A DNA stretch of 64,000 nucleotides, from the NCBI RefSeq assembly GCF_016595155.1, contig NZ_JAENGP010000013.1, positions 62,001-126,000 on the forward strand, read 5' to 3'. The notes below the pieces were generated by a model, which was given only the letters and a program-made list of their open reading frames with translations, searched no databases and was not told the DNA's origin. Origin of the DNA: Advenella mandrilli (GTDB lineage Bacteria; Pseudomonadota; Gammaproteobacteria; Burkholderiales; Burkholderiaceae_B). A program made the position numbers and the translations under genes. This document shows, piece by piece, positions 28,956 through 38,049 of this stretch. How positions within the stretch are numbered: the stretch's first letter is position 1; each line of letters starts with the position of its first letter.

Positions 28956-29804
28956 ATGGCTACATCAATTCAAGTACAGAATCTGAATAAAACCTTTGGT
29001 TCAAAACAGGTTTTATTCAATATGGAACTGGATGTCCCCAAAGGGGCCATGGTGGCACTGATTGGTGCTTCCGGTTCCGGGAAATCAACCTTATTACGTC
29101 ATCTGGCCGGTCTTGTCAGTGCCGATCGTCAAAGTGGCAGCACCATTCACGCACTTGGCAAGACCGTGCAGGCCAATGGCCACCTGAGCCGTGACGTGCG
29201 TCGTGTCCGCTCCGAGATTGGCTATATTTTCCAGTAGTTCAATCTGGTGGGGCGCTTAAGCGTTTTACAGAACGTATTGCTGGGCTGTCTGGGTCGCATG
29301 TCCCGTTTGCGTGGCACATTGGGCCTGTTCAATCATGAAGAAAAAGAACGCGCTTTACAGGCACTTGAGCGGGTAGGCCTGCTAGAGCATGCTTATCGAC
29401 GCGCCTCAACCCTTTCAGGCGGGCAGCAGCAGCGTGTGGCGATTGCCCGTACGCTGTGCCAGCAGGCTGAAATTATTCTGGCCGATGAACCTATTGCATC
29501 ACTGGATCCGGAGTCTGCCCGTAACGTGATGGATGCCCTGGCCGATATCAATCAAAAAGACGGCAAAACCGTCATTGTCACGCTGCATCAGGTGGATTAT
29601 GCGGTGAAGTATTGCAAGCATGCGGTTGCCCTGAAAGAAGGCAAGAAATATTTTGATGGCCCTATTAACGGCCTGACCAATAGCTTCCTGAATGATTTAT
29701 ACGGTGCCGAGCTGGGTACCAACCTATTGTTCTCCGATCATCAGGAAAACCGGGAAAAACAGCCCGAGGCTTCCATCAAGGAAGTGCAACGCAAAGTTGC
29801 ATAA
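28956..29804 (+). pseudogene. phnC: Phosphonate ABC ATPase PhnC, interrupted by an in-frame amber codon
   Basis: One continuous frame of 282 positions encodes a full PhnC except for TAG at 29235-29237 (position 94). Walker A GASGSGKST is at about 37-45. The first part ends ...EIGYIFQ, the stop follows, then [14 protein letters not shown] continues in the same frame; PhnC proteins have a second Gln here in the Q-loop (IFQQFNLV), so CAG became TAG. The signature [13 protein letters not shown] (about 153) and Walker B ILADEP (about 174) are in the downstream half. Without readthrough neither fragment can be an ATPase. Everything else looks intact, so the change is recent, a sequencing error, or suppressed. 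An internal GTG at 29247 is unlikely to make a useful protein. It is first in the phn operon. Confidence 0.9.
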
Positions 29805-29824
29805 TTTAAATTCAAACTAAATAA

Positions 29825-30823
29825 ATGTTAATGAAAAATCTCTATAAAACCTTAAAAACCCTGCCTGTAGTTGCCTGTCTGGTGGCGGGTGCCGCCCATG
29901 CACAAGATGTTAAAGAACTGAATTTCGGCATTATTTCAACCGAGTCTTCCCAAAACCTGAAAAGCAAATGGGAACCTTTGCTGGAAGATATGTCACGTAA
30001 AACCGGCTATCAGGTAAAAAGCTTCTTTGCCCCCGACTATGCCGGCATTATCCAGGGCATGCGCTTCAATAAAGTTGACCTGGCCCTGTTTGGCAATAAC
30101 TCGGCCATGGAAGCCGTGGACCGTGCCAAGGCTGAGGTGATCTACCAGCTGGTTAGTAAAGATGGCCAGCCCGGGTACTGGAGTTTGCTGGTTGCCCATA
30201 AAGACAGCCCTGTTAACAGCGTTGAAGACATGCTGGCACAGGCGGCGAACCTGAACTTCGGGAACGGTGACCCGAACTCTACGTCGGGTTATCTGGTACC
30301 GGGTTATTACGTGTTTGGCAAGAACAATGTTGAACCCAACAAGATTTTCAAGCGTTCAATGAATGGCAATCACGAAGTCAATGCCCTGTCTGTGGCCAAT
30401 AAGCAGCTTGATGTTGCCACCTTTAATACCTCTGGTCTGGAGCGCCTGAAAAACAGCCATCCCGATAAGGCGGAAAAGCTGAAAGTGATCTGGCAATCCC
30501 CCCTGATTCCCGACAATCCGATTGTATGGCGCACAGATATCTCCGATGAAACCAAAACCGCCATTAAGGCCTTCTTTGATGCCTATGGTGATGAGGCGGC
30601 CGAATTGGAGGTATTACATGGCATGGACCTGTCCAAATTCAAACCTTCCAACAATGACCAGTTATTGCCCATCCGTCAATTGGACCTGTTCAAGCAGCGT
30701 ACGGCGATCATGGGTAATGAAAAGTTAAGTTCCGGGCAGAAAGAAGAGCAAGTCGCTCCTTTGGATGCCGAGCTGGAAAAAATCTCATTGCGTATGAAAA
30801 CGCTTGAGAGCAGCCAGTCCTGA
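29825..30823 (+). CDS. phnD: Phosphonate-binding periplasmic protein, copy 1
   Basis: Periplasmic substrate-binding protein (332 aa) for phosphonate import, with signal peptide ending AGAAHAQ. The phosphonate-binding loop GDPNSTSGYLVPGYYV is present, as are APDYAGIIQGM and NHEVNALSVANKQ. Compared with copy 2 and E. coli PhnD, two pocket positions differ: ALFGNNSAMEAV replaces AWYGN, and VATFNTSG replaces VATNNT. This suggests altered ligand range. A second ATG at 29831 is an alternative start. It follows interrupted phnC by 20 bases. Confidence 0.9.
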   Translation: MLMKNLYKTLKTLPVVACLVAGAAHAQDVKELNFGIISTESSQNLKSKWEPLLEDMSRKTGYQVKSFFAPDYAGIIQGMRFNKVDLALFGNNSAMEAVDRAKAEVIYQLVSKDGQPGYWSLLVAHKDSPVNSVEDMLAQAANLNFGNGDPNSTSGYLVPGYYVFGKNNVEPNKIFKRSMNGNHEVNALSVANKQLDVATFNTSGLERLKNSHPDKAEKLKVIWQSPLIPDNPIVWRTDISDETKTAIKAFFDAYGDEAAELEVLHGMDLSKFKPSNNDQLLPIRQLDLFKQRTAIMGNEKLSSGQKEEQVAPLDAELEKISLRMKTLESSQS

Positions 30824-30882
30824 AATAGTTGTATTGCACTATTCATTCATTTGTATTTATAACCTGAGACCAGAGATAAACG

Positions 30883-31878
30883 ATGATTAAATCTATTTCC
30901 CAGCGTGTAGGAATTTCCCTTTTGGCGGCAGCCCTGACAGCCGGTGCGGCCTATGCCCAAGATAAAAAGGAAATCAATTTTGGTATTATTTCCACCGAGT
31001 CTTCACAAAACTTAAGGCAGTTGTGGGATCCGTTCCTGGCTGATATGTCCAAAAAAACCGGTTATGAAATCAAGGCTTTCTTTGCGCCTGATTATGCCGG
31101 CATTATCCAGGGCATGCGTTTCGATAAAGTTGATATTGCATGGTATGGCAATAAATCGGCCATGGAAGCGGTTGACCGCGCCAATGGCGAGGTGATTTAC
31201 CAAACCGTTGATAAAGATGGCAAGCCCGGTTACTGGAGCCTGCTGATCGCGCATAAAGACAGCCCGATCAATAATGTGGAAGACATGCTCAAGAATGCCA
31301 AAAGCCTGAATTTTGGTAATGGTGACCCTAACTCTACCTCCGGTTTTCTGGTACCCAGCTATTACGTTTTTGCCCAGAACAACGTTGACCCCAGCAAGAT
31401 TTTCAAGCGCACCGTGAATGCCAACCACGAGGTCAATGCCCTGTCAGTGGCCAATAAACAGGTTGATGTGGCTACCAACAATACCGAAAGCCTGGATCGC
31501 CTGCACGCATCAAACCCTGAAAAAGCGGCACAAATCAAGGAAATCTGGCGCTCTCCATTAATCGCTTCCGATCCGATCGTATGGCGTAAAAACCTGCCTG
31601 AAGAGGTCAAGACAAAATTTACCGAGTTCTTTGACACCTATGGTGACAAACCCGAAGAGCTGGCTGTCTTGCATGCCTTGAGCTGGGCCAAGTTCAAACC
31701 TTCCAGCAATGACCAGTTGCTGCCTATCCGTCAGCTGGAACTGTTCAAACAGCGTAACCAGGTGGCTGCTGACGAGAAACTGTCAGACGCGGACAAACAG
31801 ACCCAGTTGAAAAAACTGGACGAAGACCTGGAAAAACTGGCTGCCAGCCTGAAAGCAATGGATGCGAAACAGTCCTGA
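30883..31878 (+). CDS. phnD: Phosphonate-binding periplasmic protein, copy 2
   Basis: Second PhnD (331 aa), signal peptide ending TAGAAYAQ. This copy keeps the canonical pocket: APDYAGIIQGM, IAWYGNKSAMEAVDR, GDPNSTSGFLVPSYYV, HEVNALSVAN and VATNNTES. Residues equivalent to the Tyr, Ser-Thr-Ser, Glu and Asp ligands known for E. coli PhnD are present. The two copies are strongly similar along their length, so they arose by tandem duplication. Together with phnE and phnC it forms the ABC importer. Confidence 0.93.
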   Translation: MIKSISQRVGISLLAAALTAGAAYAQDKKEINFGIISTESSQNLRQLWDPFLADMSKKTGYEIKAFFAPDYAGIIQGMRFDKVDIAWYGNKSAMEAVDRANGEVIYQTVDKDGKPGYWSLLIAHKDSPINNVEDMLKNAKSLNFGNGDPNSTSGFLVPSYYVFAQNNVDPSKIFKRTVNANHEVNALSVANKQVDVATNNTESLDRLHASNPEKAAQIKEIWRSPLIASDPIVWRKNLPEEVKTKFTEFFDTYGDKPEELAVLHALSWAKFKPSSNDQLLPIRQLELFKQRNQVAADEKLSDADKQTQLKKLDEDLEKLAASLKAMDAKQS

Positions 31879-31942
31879 TTGCCGTAGCAGGATTTGAAAA
31901 GGTGCGTGGCCTGGTGCCATGCACCATAAATACAGAAAAGAT

Positions 31943-32737
31943 ATGACAACACTTACTTCACAAGTAAATTTACAAAAGCCGCAGCGTAATTCCCTGCTTA
32001 GCCTGTTGGGATGGGGCCTGGTATTGGCGATTCTGGCCTGGTCCTGGAAAGGGGCGGAAATGAATCCGGTCCAGCTGTGGAAAGACGCCGGAAACATGAT
32101 GGAGTTTGCGGCCGATTTTTTTCCGCCAGACTTTGCCGACTGGCGCTTATATTTGCATGAAATGATCATCACGATCCAGATTGCCGTATGGGGTACGGTG
32201 CTGGCGGTGATTGCCGGTATTCCGCTGGGTATTCTTTCATCGGCCAATATCGTGCCGTGGTGGATTAATCAGCCGGTACGCCGCCTGATGGATGCCTTGC
32301 GCTCTATTAATGAAATGGTTTTTGCCATGCTGTTTGTGGTGGCGGTTGGTCTGGGGCCTTTTGCCGGAACCCTGGCGCTGTTTTTGGGCACCACCGGAGT
32401 GCTGGCCAAGCTGTTTGCCGAAGCGGTTGAATCGATTGATCCCGGTCCTGTTGAAGGCGTGCGGGCCACCGGTGCCAGTGCCTTGCAAGAAGTGATCTTT
32501 GGTGTGATTCCGCAGGTTATGCCCTTATGGATTTCCTATGTGCTGTACCGCTTTGAGTCAAACGTACGTTCGGCCACGGTGGTCGGGATGGTGGGTGCCG
32601 GTGGTATCGGGGTCTTGCTGTGGGAGGCAATTCGTGGTTTTCAGTTTGGCCAAAGTGCAGCCATCCTGCTGATCATTATTGTCGCGGTTAGCGTGATCGA
32701 CATGATTTCCCAGCGATTACGCCGTTTCTTTATTTAA
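31943..32737 (+). CDS. phnE: Phosphonate ABC permease PhnE
   Basis: Inner-membrane permease (264 aa) with about six membrane segments and the ABC-coupling loop ([40 protein letters not shown]). The segment [20 protein letters not shown] is typical for PhnE. The frame is open from 31919, but the ATG at 31943 preceded by an AGAAAAG purine run is a reasonable start. It needs PhnC for energy, and the phnC gene here is interrupted. Confidence 0.92.
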   Translation: MTTLTSQVNLQKPQRNSLLSLLGWGLVLAILAWSWKGAEMNPVQLWKDAGNMMEFAADFFPPDFADWRLYLHEMIITIQIAVWGTVLAVIAGIPLGILSSANIVPWWINQPVRRLMDALRSINEMVFAMLFVVAVGLGPFAGTLALFLGTTGVLAKLFAEAVESIDPGPVEGVRATGASALQEVIFGVIPQVMPLWISYVLYRFESNVRSATVVGMVGAGGIGVLLWEAIRGFQFGQSAAILLIIIVAVSVIDMISQRLRRFFI

Positions 32738-32781
32738 GCTTTAAGGGATAAGGGGCAGGTAGAAACTGCCCGTTTTCAAAC

Positions 32782-33519
32782 ATGAACTTGTATAGACAGG
32801 AAGGTCCGGTTTATTTGACATTGGCAGCCACGCTCAGGGCGGAGCTGTCCATTTATCAGGCAGGTGATTTCCTGCCCGGTGAACTGCCTTTGGCCAGACG
32901 TTTTGCCGTGAATCGGCATACGGTACGCCGGGCGCTGGATGTGCTGGTGCAGGAAGGCTGTGTTTTACGTATCAAGGGAAAGGGAACCCAAGTGCTGAAC
33001 CGTCCCATCCCTTATCCGGTCCAGGCCAACAGTGCGCATAGCGATGCGCTCAGTGCCATGGGTTATAGCGCTAAAGCCCGTTTGCTTAAGGTTTACCAGC
33101 GCAGCCCCAGCGCGGATGAAATCAAACATCTTGAGCTGCGCGAGGGTGAAGATGTGCTTGAGTACAAAACCCTCCGGTTTATCGAAGAACAGCCGGTCAG
33201 CCTGATCAGCCATCACTTTTCAACACGCTATGATTTTTTATTAAAGGATTATGCCAAGGGCTCCATGCGGTCTTATCTGAAAGAGCGGGGGTGTGAACTC
33301 TCCCGTAAATTCAGCCTGATCGGTGCCCGCATGCCCACGGTAGATGAAGCCAGCCGCTTGCTGATGTCCCAGCAGCAACCGGTATTGACCATTCAGACCT
33401 TATCCCAGGATCAACATGACAGGCCAATGGAATTGTCCTTCAGCGTCAGTCGTGCCGATCATTTTCAATATCAGGTTTTTATTAATGGAGTCAACGAGCA
33501 TGACAGCTCAAGCAAATAA
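32782..33519 (+). CDS. phnF: GntR-family regulator PhnF
   Basis: Transcriptional regulator (245 aa) with an N-terminal GntR winged helix (LPLARRFAVNRHTVRRALDV) and C-terminal UTRA ligand domain. PhnF proteins repress phosphonate genes. Here it lies mid-operon, between transport genes and phnG, as in E. coli. Its end overlaps the start of phnG by 20 bases. Confidence 0.92.
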   Translation: MNLYRQEGPVYLTLAATLRAELSIYQAGDFLPGELPLARRFAVNRHTVRRALDVLVQEGCVLRIKGKGTQVLNRPIPYPVQANSAHSDALSAMGYSAKARLLKVYQRSPSADEIKHLELREGEDVLEYKTLRFIEEQPVSLISHHFSTRYDFLLKDYAKGSMRSYLKERGCELSRKFSLIGARMPTVDEASRLLMSQQQPVLTIQTLSQDQHDRPMELSFSVSRADHFQYQVFINGVNEHDSSSK

Positions 33520-33943
33520 AACGTTGCGCCAGCAATGGATGCAAGTACTGGCAAAGGCCGGTGATGCATTAATGTCTTTTGAAACAGCATTGACCCGTAG
33601 CGCCTACCGCAAAATCCGTGCCCCCGAAACCGGCATGGTCATGGTAAGGGGGCGCAGCGGTGGCACCGGACAGGCTTTCAATGTCGGTGAAATGACCGTT
33701 ACCCGTTGTGTGGTTCGTTTGGATGATGGCAGTACCGGGTACAGCTACATTGCCGGGCGCAATAAACAGCATGCCGAGCTGGCTGCCCTGGCCGATGCCC
33801 ATTTGCAGGGCAATGAGCAGGCGCACTGGATGGCAACCTTAATCCAGCCGCTACAACAACAGCAGCAACAGCAACGTTTGCAAAGAGAAGCAGATGTAGC
33901 CGCTTCTAAAGTCAGTTTCTTTACGATGGTTCGCGGAGATTAA
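33500..33943 (+). CDS. phnG: C-P lyase core subunit PhnG
   Basis: Subunit (147 aa) of the PhnGHIJ carbon-phosphorus lyase core complex. Family motifs include RAPETGMVMVRGRSGGTG, FNVGEMTVTRC and GYSYIAGRNKQHAELAALAD. I chose the ATG at 33500 (MTAQANKTLRQQW), 9 bases after GGAG. It begins within the end of phnF and is followed by phnH after 4 bases. Confidence 0.94.
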   Translation: MTAQANKTLRQQWMQVLAKAGDALMSFETALTRSAYRKIRAPETGMVMVRGRSGGTGQAFNVGEMTVTRCVVRLDDGSTGYSYIAGRNKQHAELAALADAHLQGNEQAHWMATLIQPLQQQQQQQRLQREADVAASKVSFFTMVRGD

Positions 33944-33947
33944 AACA

Positions 33948-34541
33948 ATGAACTCACACTATTTGAAACCGGCTTTTGACAATCCGGTTAGCGGTTCCCA
34001 GCAAAGTTTCCGGCTGGCCCTGAAGGCCATGGCCGAACCCGGCCTGCCTTATGAACTCCGTCTGGTTGAAACGCTGGATACGCTGGCACCGGCCAGTTAT
34101 GCCCTAGCCTTGACCCTGCTTGATAGCGATACGGCGGTATGGCTGAGCCCGGCACTGGATACACCTGCCATCAGGGCCAACCTGGCTTTTCATTGTGCCT
34201 GCCCGGTGGTAGAACAGCCCCAGGATGCCGACTTTGCCCTGATGCTGGCCGCTGAAACGGGGGTTATTGCGAGCCTTAATGCGGGAACCGACCGCGACCC
34301 CGAACTGTCCTGCACGGCCCTTATTCAACTGGATTCTTTTGAGGGTGGCTTGCCAACCCTCTGGCAGGGGCCTGGTATTGAAACGCAAAGACAGCTTTGT
34401 TTGCCGGTGGATAAGGCTTTCTGGCAAATCCGTCAGGCAGTGACTGCATTTCCTTGCGGTATTGATATGTTTTTTATTGCCGGTGAGCAGATCATGGCCT
34501 TGTCACGCAGTACGCAAGTCAACTTTCAGGTGGAGAATTAA
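33948..34541 (+). CDS. phnH: C-P lyase core subunit PhnH
   Basis: PLP-transferase-fold subunit (197 aa) of the C-P lyase core, needed for coupling phosphonate to ATP with PhnG, PhnI and PhnL. The N-terminus AFDNPVSGSQQSFRLALKAM and the C-terminal FPCGIDMFFIAGEQIMALSR are family hallmarks. It is 4 bases from phnG and 2 from phnI. Confidence 0.94.
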   Translation: MNSHYLKPAFDNPVSGSQQSFRLALKAMAEPGLPYELRLVETLDTLAPASYALALTLLDSDTAVWLSPALDTPAIRANLAFHCACPVVEQPQDADFALMLAAETGVIASLNAGTDRDPELSCTALIQLDSFEGGLPTLWQGPGIETQRQLCLPVDKAFWQIRQAVTAFPCGIDMFFIAGEQIMALSRSTQVNFQVEN

Positions 34542-34543
34542 CC

Positions 34544-35644
34544 ATGTATGTTGCTGTAAAAGGTGGCGAAAAAGCCATTGATCACGCCCATTACCTGCTG
34601 GCAAAAAAACGTCGTGGTTCTACCGACATTCCCGAGCTTGAAGTGGCGCAGATTCGTGAACAAATGAGTCTGGCGGTGGCGCGGGTCATGACCGAGGGCT
34701 CTTTGTATGATGAAGAGCTGGCGGCACTGGCCATTAAACAATCGGCGGGTGACTTGCTGGAAGCGATTTTCCTGCTGCGTGCCTATCGTACGACCTTGCC
34801 CCGCTTTACCGAGTCAGTGCCATTGCAAACCAGTGAGATGCAAATGGAGCGCCGTATCTCTGCCACTTACAAGGACTTGCCGGGCGGACAATTGCTGGGC
34901 CCCACGTTTGACTATACCCACCGCTTGCTGGATTTCACCTTGCTGGCAGAGGGGCAGGCCTTACCCGAACCGTCACAGGAACCTTTGCAGGCCGAGCCTT
35001 GTCCCCGAGTACTTGAGCTGCTGGAAAAAGAAGGCCTGATGCGGGTTGAAAAGAACAGCCAGGCGGACGTGCCGGATATTACCCGTGAGCCGCTGGATTT
35101 TCCCACTAACCGGACGCAGCGCTTGCAGGCATTGGCCCGTGGTGATGAAGGCTTCATGATGGCACTGGCTTATTCAACCCAGCGTGGCTATGGCCGTAAC
35201 CACCCCTTTGCCGGTGAAATCCGGATTGGTTTTACCGAGGTCTGGATCGAGCCGGAAGAACTGGATTTTGCCGTGCCGCTGGGTGATATTGAAGTGACCG
35301 AGTGTGAAATGGTAACCCAGTTCATTGGCTCCAAAACCGAGCCGGCCCAGTTTACCCGTGGTTATGGGCTGGCCTTTGGGTACAACGAACGCAAGGCCAT
35401 GAGTATGGCGCTGGTGGATCGTGCCCTGTGCGCTGAGGCACTGGGCGAGGAAATTACCTCACCGGCCCAGCAGGAAGAGTTTGTATTAATGCATTGTGAC
35501 AACGTAGAGGCGGCCGGATTTGTTTCACACTTGAAGCTTCCGCACTATGTTGACTTCCAGTCAGAGCTGGAACTGATCCGCAAAATGCATGCACAAGAGC
35601 AGTCAATAAGTGAAGAATATTCTATACAGGAGAAGCAGGCATGA
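34544..35644 (+). CDS. phnI: C-P lyase core subunit PhnI
   Basis: PhnI (366 aa) is the nucleosidase-like subunit that, with PhnG, PhnH and PhnL, displaces adenine from ATP to form alkylphosphonate ribose triphosphate. The start MYVAVKGGEKAIDHAHYLLA and the long conserved core (EMQMERRISATYKDLPGGQL, FGYNERKAMSMALVDRAL) are characteristic. Its stop overlaps the phnJ start by 4 bases. Confidence 0.96.
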   Translation: MYVAVKGGEKAIDHAHYLLAKKRRGSTDIPELEVAQIREQMSLAVARVMTEGSLYDEELAALAIKQSAGDLLEAIFLLRAYRTTLPRFTESVPLQTSEMQMERRISATYKDLPGGQLLGPTFDYTHRLLDFTLLAEGQALPEPSQEPLQAEPCPRVLELLEKEGLMRVEKNSQADVPDITREPLDFPTNRTQRLQALARGDEGFMMALAYSTQRGYGRNHPFAGEIRIGFTEVWIEPEELDFAVPLGDIEVTECEMVTQFIGSKTEPAQFTRGYGLAFGYNERKAMSMALVDRALCAEALGEEITSPAQQEEFVLMHCDNVEAAGFVSHLKLPHYVDFQSELELIRKMHAQEQSISEEYSIQEKQA

Positions 35645-36519
35645 TAAGCAGCCTGGAACACCAGAACCGTCCGGCCCAGGCAGAAGGGTATAACTTTGCC
35701 TATCTTGACGAACAAACCAAACGCATGATTCGCCGTGGCCTGCTTAAGGCTGTGGCTATCCCGGGTTATCAGGTGCCTTTTGGCGGCCGTGAAATGCCTT
35801 TGCCGTATGGCTGGGGTACCGGTGGCATACAGGTAACCGCTGCCGTACTGGGTGAAGAAGATGTGCTCAAGGTCATTGACCAGGGAGCAGACGACACCAC
35901 CAACGCGGTGTCCATCCGGCGCTTTTTTTCCACCACCGCCGGAGTGCAAACAACCGAAAGAACCGGAGACGCCACGATTATCCAGACCCGTCACCGGATT
36001 CCCGAGGCCGAACTGAAAAAAGACCAGATCATGGTGTATCAGGTACCTATTCCCGAGCCCTTGCGTTTTATCGAGCCTTCGGAAACGGAAACCAAGACCA
36101 TGCATGCCCTGAATGATTACGGTGTGATGCATGTGAAATTGTATGAAGACATTGCCAAGTTCGGCCATATTGCCACGGCCTATGCCTATCCGGTGATGGT
36201 GGATGAGCGTTATGTGATGGACCCGTCACCGATTCCCAAGTTTGATAACCCCAAACTGGACATGAGTCCGGCCCTGATGCTGTTTGGTGCCGGTCGTGAA
36301 AAACGGCTGTATGCGGTACCTCCGTATACCCGGGTCAGCAGTCTTGATTTTGAAGATCACCCGTTTGAAGTGCAAAAATGGGATCAGAGTTGTGCCATAT
36401 GTGGTTGCGACCATTCTTATCTGGATGAAATCATTGTAGATGACCAGGGCACCAGAGAGTTCGTGTGTTCGGATACCGATTATTGCGGCCAGCGGGTTGC
36501 AGAGCAGGAGAAACAGTAA
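35641..36519 (+). CDS. phnJ: C-P lyase radical enzyme PhnJ
   Basis: Radical SAM enzyme (292 aa) that cleaves the carbon-phosphorus bond of 5-phosphoribosyl-1-phosphonate. The Fe-S cluster cysteines lie at about C251, C254 and C276, with the catalytic-thiyl candidate C282. The spacings 3, 22 and 6 equal those of E. coli PhnJ C241, C244, C266, C272. The core thus looks functional. The stop overlaps phnK by one base (TAATG). Confidence 0.97.
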   Translation: MISSLEHQNRPAQAEGYNFAYLDEQTKRMIRRGLLKAVAIPGYQVPFGGREMPLPYGWGTGGIQVTAAVLGEEDVLKVIDQGADDTTNAVSIRRFFSTTAGVQTTERTGDATIIQTRHRIPEAELKKDQIMVYQVPIPEPLRFIEPSETETKTMHALNDYGVMHVKLYEDIAKFGHIATAYAYPVMVDERYVMDPSPIPKFDNPKLDMSPALMLFGAGREKRLYAVPPYTRVSSLDFEDHPFEVQKWDQSCAICGCDHSYLDEIIVDDQGTREFVCSDTDYCGQRVAEQEKQ

Positions 36520-37334
36520 TGGCGGCATTACCTTCAATTATTGAAACAACACAAAGCGCAAGCAGGCAGCCTTTGCTTGAGGTAAGGGAACTGGGCAAGC
36601 TGTTTGGCCCCGATAAAGGTTGCCAGCATGTTTCCTTTGATTTGTATCCTGGCGAGGTGCTGGGCATTGTGGGTGAATCCGGTTCCGGTAAATCCACCCT
36701 GTTAAGCGTTTTGTCGGGTCGCAGCCAGCCCCAGGATGGCAATATCACCTACTGCAATAAGCAGGGTGAGCTGGTTGACCTGTACAGCAGTAGCGAAGCC
36801 GAGCGTCGCACCCTGCTGCGTACTGAGTGGGGCTTTGTTGAACAGAATCCGCGTGATGGCCTGCGTATGGGCGTGTCAGCCGGTGCCAATATTGGCGAAC
36901 GTTTAATGGCACAGGGGGTACGTAATTACAGTGCCTTAAGAGAGCAGGGGCTGAGCTGGCTGAATCAGGTGGAAATTGATGCCAACCGTATTGATGACTT
37001 GCCCCGCACCTTTTCGGGCGGGATGCAGCAACGCTTGCAAATAGCCCGTAACCTGGTTTCCAGCCCCCGTCTGATTTTCATGGATGAACCCACCGGCGGG
37101 CTGGATGTATCGGTACAGGCCCGTTTGCTGGACATGCTGCGCCGCCTGGTGCGTGAACTGGACTTGGCTGTGGTCATTGTGACCCATGACCTGGCCGTGG
37201 CCCGTTTGCTGGCCGACCGTTTAATGGTGATGCGTCGTTCACGAGTGGTGGAAAGCGGCCTGACCGACCAGATCCTGGATGACCCGCAGCATCCTTATAC
37301 CCAGTTGCTGGTTTCATCTGTTTTACAGTCTTAA
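36519..37334 (+). CDS. phnK: C-P lyase ABC protein PhnK
   Basis: ABC-type ATPase (271 aa) that docks on the PhnGHIJ core; it is not a transporter subunit. Walker A GESGSGKSTLL, signature FSGGMQQRLQIARNL and Walker B LIFMDEPTGGLD are intact. I chose the ATG at 36519 that overlaps the phnJ stop. The approximately 20-residue N-terminal stretch before the ABC fold makes it slightly longer than E. coli PhnK. Confidence 0.94.
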   Translation: MAALPSIIETTQSASRQPLLEVRELGKLFGPDKGCQHVSFDLYPGEVLGIVGESGSGKSTLLSVLSGRSQPQDGNITYCNKQGELVDLYSSSEAERRTLLRTEWGFVEQNPRDGLRMGVSAGANIGERLMAQGVRNYSALREQGLSWLNQVEIDANRIDDLPRTFSGGMQQRLQIARNLVSSPRLIFMDEPTGGLDVSVQARLLDMLRRLVRELDLAVVIVTHDLAVARLLADRLMVMRRSRVVESGLTDQILDDPQHPYTQLLVSSVLQS

Positions 37335-37344
37335 GGTGAGTGTG

Positions 37345-38049
37345 ATGCAAACAATTGTTGAAGTTGAAAATTTAAATAAAACCTTTACGCTGCACCAGCA
37401 ACAGGGCGTTGTCCTGAATGTGTTGAAAAACATCAGTTTCAGCGTACAGGCAGGGGAATGCGTTGTCTTGCACGGTCATTCGGGGGCGGGTAAATCAACC
37501 CTGATGCGTACGCTGTACGGTAACTATTTACCTGCCAGTGGCAGTATCCGTATTCTGCATCGGGGTGGCATGTTTGACATGGTGGGGGCCGAGCCGCGTG
37601 AAATTATTGCGGTACGTCGCGAAACCATGGGTTACGTGAGCCAGTTCTTGCGGGTGATTCCACGTGTAACGTGTCTGGATATCGTGATGGAACCAGCGCT
37701 GGAGCGGGGCTGGAGTACTGAAAAGGCAAGCAGCCGGGCCAAGGCCTTGCTGCAGCGTCTGAATATTCCCGAGCGTTTGTGGTCATTGGCGCCCGGCACG
37801 TTTTCCGGTGGTGAGCAGCAGCGGGTCAATATTGCCCGTGGCTTCATGGTTGACTGGCCGGTTTTACTGCTGGATGAACCCACGGCTTCGCTCGATGACG
37901 TTAATCGTCAGGTGGTGCTGGATTTGATCACAGAAGCCAAACAGGCGGGTTCGGCGCTCATTGGTATTTTCCATGACAAGGCTGCCCGTGATGTGGTGGC
38001 CGACCGTTATATCGATATGAATGCCCAGGAGTCCAGTCATGCCGCATGA
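37345..38049 (+). CDS. phnL: C-P lyase ABC protein PhnL
   Basis: ABC-type ATPase (234 aa) involved in making the ribose triphosphate-phosphonate intermediate and binding PhnK on the core. Walker A GHSGAGKSTLM, the signature FSGGEQQRVNIARGF and Walker B VLLLDEPTASLD are seen. The start at 37345 lies 10 bases after phnK with AAGGTGAG as ribosome site. Its end overlaps phnM by 11 bases. Confidence 0.94.
   Translation: MQTIVEVENLNKTFTLHQQQGVVLNVLKNISFSVQAGECVVLHGHSGAGKSTLMRTLYGNYLPASGSIRILHRGGMFDMVGAEPREIIAVRRETMGYVSQFLRVIPRVTCLDIVMEPALERGWSTEKASSRAKALLQRLNIPERLWSLAPGTFSGGEQQRVNIARGFMVDWPVLLLDEPTASLDDVNRQVVLDLITEAKQAGSALIGIFHDKAARDVVADRYIDMNAQESSHAA

Noticed and set aside
29247-29804. Separate gene starting at an internal GTG after the phnC amber codon
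   Set aside because: It is in the same frame as the first part and lacks Walker A, so it is the rest of phnC, not an independent ATPase.
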